This document shows positions 14,232-19,820 of a stretch of DNA of 19,820 nt, piece by piece. The stretch's first letter is position 1; each line of letters starts with the position of its first letter. The notes beneath the pieces were generated by a model that had not been told where the DNA came from, ran no database searches, and saw only the letters and a list, made by a program, of their open reading frames with translations. The stretch covers positions 1 to 19,820 of the forward strand of contig JAXDZY010000043.1 in the NCBI GenBank assembly GCA_034086685.1. Direction: 5' to 3'. A program made the position numbers and the translations under genes. This DNA is from TWA4 sp034086685. Lineage in GTDB: Bacteria > Bacillota > Clostridia > Lachnospirales > Lachnospiraceae.

Positions 14232-15557
14232 ATGAGTTTTCAGACGAATGATAGAAAGAACAGTCCCAGTATCCTCCTGGTTTCTGTTGATGCATTGAAA
14301 CCGGAATTTGTATTTGAACAGGAAAGACTTGGTGTTCATTTACCCAATATTACACAGTATTTTGTGGAAAATGGTTTGACTGCACGAAACGGCATGAAAA
14401 GCGTATTCCCCACTTTTACATATCCCTGCCATCAGAGTATGATCACGGGAACCAACCCTGCCACCCACGGAACCGTCAACAACGGAATTTTTGATCCTAC
14501 AGGCGACCATCTGGGTGCATGGCACTGGTTTGCCAACAAAAAGGTGAAGACGCTGTGGGAAGCTGCAAAAGAGAACGGATACTGGTCAGCCAGCGTGGCA
14601 TTCCCCACATCCGTCGGAGCAAAGGGCGATTTTATTGCTCCTGAATTCTGGTGGGACGGTTCGGAACTGGACAGCTGCTTCATCGACGCGGTTGCAAAAC
14701 CTCAGGGGATCATATCCGAGATGGAACAGGAAATCGGACGTTATGCAGGCGGTCTGGATCTGACGGATGCGGGAGATGCCCAGAGAGGAAAAGCTGCCCT
14801 CTGGATGCTCCGCAATAAGATCGAGTCGGTTATTTCGGAAAAGCCTTTCTTCATGTCTGCTTATTTTGCAAGCTTTGATGAAAGTGCTCACATAAATGGT
14901 GTGTACAGCAAGGAAGCAGCTGCCAGTCTGGAAAAGATCGACACCATGCTGGGCGAGCTGATTACCGAGGCAAAGAGAATTACAAATGACCATGTGATCA
15001 TCTGTGTAGTGTCTGACCACGGTTCTCTGGATAATACCCATAATATTTCCCCCAATGTGCTGCTGAGAGATGCCGGACTGATCGAAGCGGATGATCAGGG
15101 ACGTGTAACGGCATGGAAAGCGTTCAGCCAGCGTGCAGGCGGTACTGCCGAGATCCGTCTGGCGGATCCCGACGATGCAGAAGCGGCAAAGGTTCTGAAA
15201 ACCGTAATGGAACAGCTGAAGGCTGATCCGGAAAGCGGGATTCTGGAGGTTCTGACGGGAGAAGAAGCGAAAAAACGCGGCGGTTTCCCGGAGGCTGCTT
15301 ATGTACTTGTATCAGAAAAAGGTTATGAACTTCGCGATGATGTGATCGGTGAATACTGCAGAACCCGTCTGACACAGAAAGCACAGCACGGTTACAGCGA
15401 GGAATTCCCGGAGATGAGAGCTTCCTTTATGCTGACCGGAGAAGGCATTGAAAAGGGCAATATTGACAACGTGCGCCTGATCGATGTGGCTCCCACACTT
15501 GCGGGACGTATGGGCTTTGTTCTGCCGGATGCAGAAGGTAATGATCTGCTGAAATAA
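14232..15557 (+). CDS. Cytoplasmic type I phosphodiesterase / nucleotide pyrophosphatase-family enzyme
   Basis: Alkaline-phosphatase superfamily hydrolase, 441 residues. All expected two-metal ligands are visible: D20 in LLVSVDALKP, the nucleophile Thr63 in FPTFTYPCH, D216 and H220 in FDESAH, D262 and H263 in VVSDHGS, and H386 in QHGYSEEFPEMRASF. This is the NPP/phosphonoacetate-hydrolase (PF01663) pattern; such enzymes cleave phosphodiesters, pyrophosphates or phosphonates through a phospho-Thr intermediate. There is no signal peptide, so it should act in the cytoplasm on an imported substrate; many relatives are exported. It starts one base after the regulator stop, with AAAGGA about 13 bases upstream. 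Setting it between a DeoR regulator and D-serine genes suggests a phosphodiester of D-serine or an analogous compound, which is inference. Confidence 0.88.
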   Translation: MSFQTNDRKNSPSILLVSVDALKPEFVFEQERLGVHLPNITQYFVENGLTARNGMKSVFPTFTYPCHQSMITGTNPATHGTVNNGIFDPTGDHLGAWHWFANKKVKTLWEAAKENGYWSASVAFPTSVGAKGDFIAPEFWWDGSELDSCFIDAVAKPQGIISEMEQEIGRYAGGLDLTDAGDAQRGKAALWMLRNKIESVISEKPFFMSAYFASFDESAHINGVYSKEAAASLEKIDTMLGELITEAKRITNDHVIICVVSDHGSLDNTHNISPNVLLRDAGLIEADDQGRVTAWKAFSQRAGGTAEIRLADPDDAEAAKVLKTVMEQLKADPESGILEVLTGEEAKKRGGFPEAAYVLVSEKGYELRDDVIGEYCRTRLTQKAQHGYSEEFPEMRASFMLTGEGIEKGNIDNVRLIDVAPTLAGRMGFVLPDAEGNDLLK

Positions 15558-15566
15558 GGAGGCTGT

Positions 15567-16922
15567 ATGAGTTCACTAGAATCCTTTTTCAGCAGTGTGG
15601 CTGATACCCTGTGGGGAGACTGGCTGCTGTTTGCCCTGCTTGGACTGGGTATTTTCTACACTGTGATAACAGGCTTTGTCCAGATCCGCTGTTTTCCCAG
15701 GGTATTCAAAGGTTTTCTGGACGGTATCAGAAAACGGGGAGACACAGAGGATGCCGGTAAATGTTCTTCTTATCAGGCGCTGTGTACTGCCATTGCCAGT
15801 TGTGTGGGAAGCGGCAACATCGTAGGTGTTTCCACTGCAATTCTGGCGGGGGGCCCGGGTGCACTGTTCTGGATGTGGGTTGCCGCATTTTTCGGTATGG
15901 CAACCAAATACGGAGAAATCATCCTGGGTATTCAGTATCGCGGACATGATGACAAGGGCAATATTGTGGGAGGTCCCATGTATTATATCGCCCACGGATT
16001 GAAACTGAAATGGGTCGGCGCGCTGGTTGCTGTTCTTCTGTTTATTCAGAATGCGGGAGCAACTCTGATCCAGTCCAACACCATTTCTCAGGTTTCCGGA
16101 GAAGCATTTAAGCTTCCTCATCCGGCAACCGGTCTGATTCTTGCGGTACTTATGTCGCTGGTTATCAGCGGCGGATTTAAACGTCTGGTGCATGTAGCGG
16201 AGAAAATCGTGCCGGTTATGGCCGGCCTGTATCTGATCTGCGGCTTGCTGGTTGTGATTCTTAATATCACACAGCTGCCTGAAGTGATTCAGTCCATCCT
16301 GCAGAGCGCATTTTCTCTGAAGGCAGGAGTGGGAGCGGCAGCAGGCCTTACCATGAAAGAAGCCATGCGTTTCGGCGTGGCCCGGGGATTATACTCCAAC
16401 GAAGCAGGCGAAGGCTCCGCAGCGGTAATCCATTCCTCCGCAGCGGTTGACCATCCTGTGCGTCAGGGCATGTTCGGTATTATGGAAGTATTTATTGATA
16501 CGATTCTGATCTGCAGTACCACCGGTTTTACGATTCTGATCACCGGCGCCAATGAGTATCATACCAATGCATCCACTCTGGCAGCAACCGCTTTCGGATC
16601 GGTATTTCCCGGTTTTCAGAATGTGATCTATGTCAGTCTGATGCTGTTTGCGGGAACATCGATCATGAGCCAGTGGTACTTCGGGCATGTCAGTCTGACG
16701 TATCTGAAAAAGCCCGGATGGGCCAGTATTTACCGGATTGTATTTCCGTTTATCATTCTTCTGGGAAGTATGAGCACCATTGACCTGGTGTGGTCCATTC
16801 AGGACTGTGCACTGGGCCTGCTGATTATTCCCAATATTCTGGCTTTGCTGGTACTCAGTCCCGAGGTCAGACGACTTACAAAAGACTTTTTGAATCCTGA
16901 AAATGGATTTGTTCATAAATAA
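15567..16922 (+). CDS. Sodium:alanine/glycine symporter (AGCS family)
   Basis: Integral membrane amino-acid carrier of 451 residues with about eleven membrane segments. AGCS hallmarks are present: QIRCFP near residue 35, the SCVGSGNIVGV loop near 75-85, GGPGALFWMWV, GPMYYI, and SNEAGEGSAA in the second half. Family members import small neutral amino acids such as Ala, Gly and Ser with sodium, and some accept both D- and L-forms. The start has AAGGAGG eight bases upstream and lies nine bases after the phosphodiesterase. Sitting directly before dsdA, it most likely takes up D-serine or a related amino acid. Length is normal and no key region is missing. Confidence 0.92.
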   Translation: MSSLESFFSSVADTLWGDWLLFALLGLGIFYTVITGFVQIRCFPRVFKGFLDGIRKRGDTEDAGKCSSYQALCTAIASCVGSGNIVGVSTAILAGGPGALFWMWVAAFFGMATKYGEIILGIQYRGHDDKGNIVGGPMYYIAHGLKLKWVGALVAVLLFIQNAGATLIQSNTISQVSGEAFKLPHPATGLILAVLMSLVISGGFKRLVHVAEKIVPVMAGLYLICGLLVVILNITQLPEVIQSILQSAFSLKAGVGAAAGLTMKEAMRFGVARGLYSNEAGEGSAAVIHSSAAVDHPVRQGMFGIMEVFIDTILICSTTGFTILITGANEYHTNASTLAATAFGSVFPGFQNVIYVSLMLFAGTSIMSQWYFGHVSLTYLKKPGWASIYRIVFPFIILLGSMSTIDLVWSIQDCALGLLIIPNILALLVLSPEVRRLTKDFLNPENGFVHK

Positions 16923-16939
16923 TGTTGAGGAGAGAGAAA

Positions 16940-18274
16940 ATGAAAGCAGAATTACAAAAATATATTGATACAATACCCGCTGTAGCAGATGCCGCAGCAT
17001 TAAAGGAAACCTTCTGGTTAAATGACCGTAAGGTCCCTGAAGCGCAGCAGAATATTATGGAAGTACATCCTGACCAGATTAAGGATGCCAGCGACAGATT
17101 GCTTCGCTTTGCGCCTTATCTGAAAAAAGTATTCCCCGAGCTGGAGGAAACAAACGGAATCATTGAATCCGAGCTGAGAGAGATTCCCTCTATGAAAGAA
17201 TTTCTGAAACGTGTATACGGCGCGGAAATCGAGGGCAAACTGATGCTGAAGATGGACAGCGATCTGCCGGTATCGGGTTCCGTTAAGGCAAGAGGCGGTA
17301 TTTACGAAGTATTAAAGCATGCAGAGGATCTGGCACTGGCTGCAGGTAAGCTGAAGGAAACAGATGATTACAGCATTCTTGCAGAACCGGAATTTGTGAA
17401 ATTCTTCGGACAGTATACCGTTCAGGTGGGCAGTACCGGCAATCTCGGCATGAGCATTGGCATCATGAGCGCAAAGCTGGGCTTCCATGTAATCGTTCAT
17501 ATGTCAGCTGATGCAAAGCAGTGGAAAAAGGATCTGCTTCGCAGCCGCGGTGTGGAAGTGATCGAGTATGCGGATGATTACTGCGCGGCAGTAACACAGG
17601 GCCGTATCAATTCCGATGCAAATCCTATGAGTTATTTTGTGGATGATGAAAATTCACAGAACCTGTTTATGGGATACAGCGTTGCCGGGGAACGTCTGAA
17701 AGCACAGCTGGAGGAACAGAACATCACGGTGGACAGCGATCATCCTCTGTTTGTCTATATTCCCTGCGGAATCGGCGGCGCACCCGGCGGTGTAACCTAC
17801 GGAATCAAGCAGGTTTACGGCGATAACGTACACTGCTTCTTTACAGAGCCGACCCATGCATGCTGCATGCTGATGGGTATGGCAACGGGACAGCATGACG
17901 GCGTCAGTGTTCAGGATTTCGGAATCGACGGAAGAACAGATGCAGACGGACTGGCAGTAGGACGTCCTTCCGCCTTCGTCGGCAGAGTGATCGAACCCAT
18001 GCTGTCAGGCATTGCCACCATCAGTGACTGTAAGCTGTACGATCTGATGCGCGGACTTCTGAGCGAAGAAGAAATCTTTATCGAACCCAGCTCCTGCGCA
18101 GCATTTGCAGCACTGATCCGCCCGGAAGATATGAAAGATTACATCGAAAAACAGGGTCTGGCCGACAAGATGAAACAGGCAACCCATATTGCATGGGCAA
18201 CCGGCGGCCGCATGGTACCGGAAGAAACAAGAGAAATTTATCTGAAGACACCCGGGTGTCTGAAAGAGGCGTAA
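16940..18274 (+). CDS. dsdA: D-serine ammonia-lyase (D-serine dehydratase)
   Basis: PLP enzyme converting D-serine to pyruvate and ammonia, 444 residues, almost the length of E. coli DsdA (442). The cofactor lysine is K116 in the conserved SGSVKARGG motif; PCGIGGAPGGV is the phosphate-binding glycine loop; VGSTGNLGMSIGIMSA contacts the substrate/cofactor. The C-terminal EPSSCAAFAAL and THIAWATGG are typical. I prefer ATG 16940 to the in-frame ATG 16922, because GAGGAGA lies just before 16940 and the longer form would start inside the symporter stop. The gene is third of the structural genes, 17 bases after the symporter. The intermediate 2-aminoacrylate is normally cleared by RidA, of which only a remnant survives at 11643. 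D-serine specificity is assigned by overall similarity; 2,3-diaminopropionate or D-threonine could also be accepted. Confidence 0.9.
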   Translation: MKAELQKYIDTIPAVADAAALKETFWLNDRKVPEAQQNIMEVHPDQIKDASDRLLRFAPYLKKVFPELEETNGIIESELREIPSMKEFLKRVYGAEIEGKLMLKMDSDLPVSGSVKARGGIYEVLKHAEDLALAAGKLKETDDYSILAEPEFVKFFGQYTVQVGSTGNLGMSIGIMSAKLGFHVIVHMSADAKQWKKDLLRSRGVEVIEYADDYCAAVTQGRINSDANPMSYFVDDENSQNLFMGYSVAGERLKAQLEEQNITVDSDHPLFVYIPCGIGGAPGGVTYGIKQVYGDNVHCFFTEPTHACCMLMGMATGQHDGVSVQDFGIDGRTDADGLAVGRPSAFVGRVIEPMLSGIATISDCKLYDLMRGLLSEEEIFIEPSSCAAFAALIRPEDMKDYIEKQGLADKMKQATHIAWATGGRMVPEETREIYLKTPGCLKEA

Positions 18275-18278
18275 AAGA

Positions 18279-19085
18279 GTGAGCTTTAAATTACTGGTTC
18301 TGGATATTGATGGTACGGTAACGAATTCCGATAAAAAAGTTTTAAAACAGACGAGGGATGCGATCATACAGCTTCAGGAGAATGGAATCCGCGTGGTAAT
18401 TGCTTCCGGAAGACCTCCCCGCGGAGTATTTTCCATAGCAGAAAAGCTGGATTTCGGCAGATTCGGCAGTTACATTCTGGCATTTAACGGAGCACGGATC
18501 ATCGATTTCAGAACCGGTGCCTGTGTGTATGAAAAAAAGCTTCCTGCTTACATTCCTGTACGTCTGTGGAGGGATGCCCTGAAAAAGAATCTGGGGATGG
18601 TTACGTATACTGACGAAGTGATCGTGACCGGCACAGATACCGATCCCTACATGGTACAGGAGTCCGAAATCTGCCATATGCCGCTGGAATATCATGAAAA
18701 TTTTTCGGAATTTGTGGATTTTCCGGTTAACGGATGCCTTCTGACAGGTGAAGGACAGAAGCTGGAGGCACTGGAACCGTTTTTCGAACGAAAATATTTC
18801 CATGAAACGCAGATCTACCACTCGGAGCCCTGTTTTCTGGAGATTGTACCGAAAAATGTGAACAAAGCCTACAGTCTGAAGCATCTGCTGAACATCCTGG
18901 GAATCAAAAGGGAGGAAATGGTCTGCTGCGGAGACAGTTTTAACGATATTTCCATGATTCAGTTTGCAGGCATGGGTGTGGCCATGGCCAACGCACAGGA
19001 AAAACTGAAAAATGTGGCAGACTATGTCACGGAGCGAGACAATAATCACAACGGAATTGTGGAAGTGATTGAGCGGTTCTTCTAA
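18279..19085 (+). CDS. Cof-type HAD-IIB family phosphatase
   Basis: Cytoplasmic haloacid-dehalogenase-superfamily hydrolase, 268 residues. Motif I is LDIDGT with D9 as nucleophile and D11 as acid/base, motif II is VIASGRPP, and motif IV is CGDSFNDISM (218-223 GDSFND), followed by GVAMANA. The large type IIB cap lies between. It starts with GTG at 18279, four bases after the dsdA stop, with GAGG about nine bases upstream inside dsdA, so it is translationally coupled. The family dephosphorylates small phosphorylated metabolites with loose specificity. In this operon it could remove phosphate from a product of the phosphodiesterase, for instance phosphoserine or the other half of a diester; this is inference. 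It is the last gene of the operon. Confidence 0.88.
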   Translation: MSFKLLVLDIDGTVTNSDKKVLKQTRDAIIQLQENGIRVVIASGRPPRGVFSIAEKLDFGRFGSYILAFNGARIIDFRTGACVYEKKLPAYIPVRLWRDALKKNLGMVTYTDEVIVTGTDTDPYMVQESEICHMPLEYHENFSEFVDFPVNGCLLTGEGQKLEALEPFFERKYFHETQIYHSEPCFLEIVPKNVNKAYSLKHLLNILGIKREEMVCCGDSFNDISMIQFAGMGVAMANAQEKLKNVADYVTERDNNHNGIVEVIERFF

Positions 19086-19142
19086 TTATCGTACGGATTC
19101 CGTTCAGTTGGAAAAGCCGGCTGAATATCTGGAAGAAAATGT

Positions 19143-19198
19143 AAAAAGCAATAGCTGTGTATTGAGAAGTTTTTTCAATACTGCTATTGCTTTTTTTA
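19143..19198 (+). terminator. Intrinsic terminator of the deoR-dsdA-HAD operon
   Basis: AAAAAGCAATAGC (19143-19155) pairs with GCTATTGCTTTTTTT (19183-19197). An inner GTATTGA/TCAATAC pairing extends the stem to about 20 pairs, and a seven-T run follows. It ends the unit starting at the promoter at 13318 and insulates the next gene. Confidence 0.85.
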
Positions 19199-19202
19199 TT
19201 GT

Positions 19203-19249
19203 TTTATAGTAAAGTTAGTTACAACTAATATGGTTAGAATTAACTAACT
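19203..19249 (+). promoter_or_regulatory. Promoter with DtxR-like palindromic operator before the DUF2325 gene
   Basis: TTAGTT-AC-AACTAA (19215-19228) is a perfect six-plus-six palindrome. A second, imperfect copy, TTAGAATTAACTAA, lies at 19234-19247, and together they form a larger AGTTAGTT...AACTAACT inverted repeat. A weak promoter, TTTATA (19203-19208), 17 bases, TAATAT (19226-19231), overlaps the first palindrome. The TTAG..CTAA form resembles boxes of DtxR/IdeR-type metal regulators; this is pattern resemblance only. Confidence 0.5.
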
Positions 19250-19271
19250 GATGTGCAGAAGAGAATATACA

Positions 19272-19337
19272 ATGAGAAATACGGAAGAGAAATCAAAAGA
19301 AATCGGAGATGCGCAGTGTTTTCGGGGCTGGCTCTGA
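19272..19337 (+). CDS. Possible 21-residue small ORF ahead of DUF2325
   Basis: ATG 19272 opens 21 codons ending in DAQCFRGWL and TGA at 19335. It lies downstream of the palindromic promoter and upstream of the DUF2325 gene in the same transcript. There is only a weak AGAAGAG upstream and no recognised homology. It could be a leader peptide or chance. Confidence 0.15.
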   Translation: MRNTEEKSKEIGDAQCFRGWL

Positions 19338-19374
19338 ACGGTGATAGAAAATTTACAGCAGGAGGTTAAATCAT

Positions 19375-19659
19375 ATGAGTATCGTAATCGTAGGCGGTCA
19401 TGACCGTATGGTCTGTCAGTATAAGAAAATCTGTAAAAATTATAAGTGCAAGGCAAAAGTATTTACCAAAATGACGGCGGATATGGACAAGCAGCTGGGT
19501 TCGCCGGATGTGTTTATTCTTTTTACCAGCACCGTTTCCCATAAGATGGTGAAATGTGCGCTGGATCAGGCGAAGAATACCAGCACACAGGTGATCCGCA
19601 GCCATACCAGCAGCGGTGCGGCACTGGAAGGGATTCTGAAAGAATGCTGTGTGAACTGA
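19375..19659 (+). CDS. DUF2325 domain protein
   Basis: Small soluble protein of 94 residues that matches the DUF2325 family along its whole length: MSIVIVGGHDRMVCQYKKIC at the N-terminus, then PDVFILFTSTVSHKMVKCAL, QVIRSHTSSGAALEGIL and a C-terminal ECC. Secondary structure reads as alternating strand and helix, like a small Rossmann-type fold. Four to five cysteines and GGHD/SH residues could in principle bind a metal, but the biochemical function of the family is not established. AGGAGG lies about 9 bases upstream. It stands alone behind a DtxR-like palindromic promoter, and an IS66-like end begins 26 bases after its stop, so any former downstream partners may have been separated by the insertion. 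Confidence 0.8.
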   Translation: MSIVIVGGHDRMVCQYKKICKNYKCKAKVFTKMTADMDKQLGSPDVFILFTSTVSHKMVKCALDQAKNTSTQVIRSHTSSGAALEGILKECCVN

Positions 19660-19685
19660 AAAACAGACAGGACTGTTCAGCCACG

Positions 19686-19820
19686 GTAAACGCACGTTTT
19701 TAGGGATGTTCAAAAAAAGATAAGTATGATAGATTGTATACAGGAAAACGGTGACATATCCAAAATAATCCTGTACAATGGAATCCAGAAAAATAATCTG
19801 GAGGAACCAATGGAAACAAA
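19686..19820 (+). mobile_element. 5' end of a second IS66-like insertion element, reading out of the window
   Basis: GTAAACGCACG at 19686 resembles the tip at the left window edge (GTAAGCACGC). The stretch from TACAAT through CCAGAA and TGGAGGAA to ATGGAA (19774-19815) aligns closely with the minus-strand leader at 85-53. Tip to start codon is 124 bases here and 82 on the left, so these are related but not identical elements. The body lies beyond the window. Confidence 0.45.
19810..19820 (+). CDS. First codons of the right-hand IS66-like accessory gene (partial)
   Basis: ATG 19810 follows GGAGG by about six bases and reads METK before the window ends. The call rests on the leader's similarity to the left-edge element, not on protein sequence. 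Confidence 0.35.

Noticed and set aside
1..19820. CRISPR arrays, tRNA or rRNA genes, phage genes, toxin-antitoxin or defence genes
   Set aside because: No regularly spaced repeats, no cloverleaf or rRNA-like sequence, and no matching proteins were seen in any frame.

Overview
The window most resembles the chromosome of a low-to-mid GC anaerobic Firmicute, probably a gut-type member of Clostridia/Lachnospiraceae. The basis is AGGAGG-type ribosome binding sites, Clostridia-style lipoprotein solute-binding proteins with DTDGDG loops, a DUF2325 protein and IS66-like element ends. This is inferred from style; there is no rRNA or tRNA to prove it. The window is bounded on both sides by the start of an IS66-like insertion element. 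The two starts have similar leader sequences and both read outward.

Region 1 (1-855) is a decayed margin: an outward-reading IS66-like end, then C-terminal remnants of a RecG-like/AlbA-type ATP-binding protein and of a putative CooC/MinD-like P-loop ATPase. Region 2 (855-11572) holds two complete, divergent ABC transporters of the peptide/nickel/opine (PepT) family. The minus-strand operon (6001 to 899) runs permease, permease, binding lipoprotein, ATPase, ATPase. The plus-strand operon (6273 to 11501) runs binding lipoprotein, terminator-like hairpin, permease, permease, ATPase, ATPase. Their 271-bp shared control region carries two copies of a G/C-block palindrome, each in the same position immediately upstream of and overlapping a predicted -35 box. 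This suggests one regulator controls both transporters.

Region 3 (11643-19085) is a divergent catabolic locus. An MFS transporter, followed by a remnant of a RidA gene, reads left. A tightly packed operon reads right: DeoR-family regulator, cytoplasmic type I phosphodiesterase/nucleotide pyrophosphatase-family enzyme, AGCS sodium/amino-acid symporter, D-serine ammonia-lyase (dsdA) and a Cof-type HAD phosphatase. I infer that it takes up a D-serine-containing phosphodiester or related phosphorylated compound, cleaves it, and converts D-serine to pyruvate and ammonia. The lost RidA would have fitted this, because serine dehydratases release 2-aminoacrylate. The two divergent promoters share a 15-nt exact repeat in their initial transcribed regions, a good operator candidate for the DeoR protein.

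Region 4 (19086-19820) has a strong terminator, a small DUF2325 gene behind a TTAGTT/AACTAA palindrome resembling a DtxR-family metal operator, and the right-hand IS66-like end.
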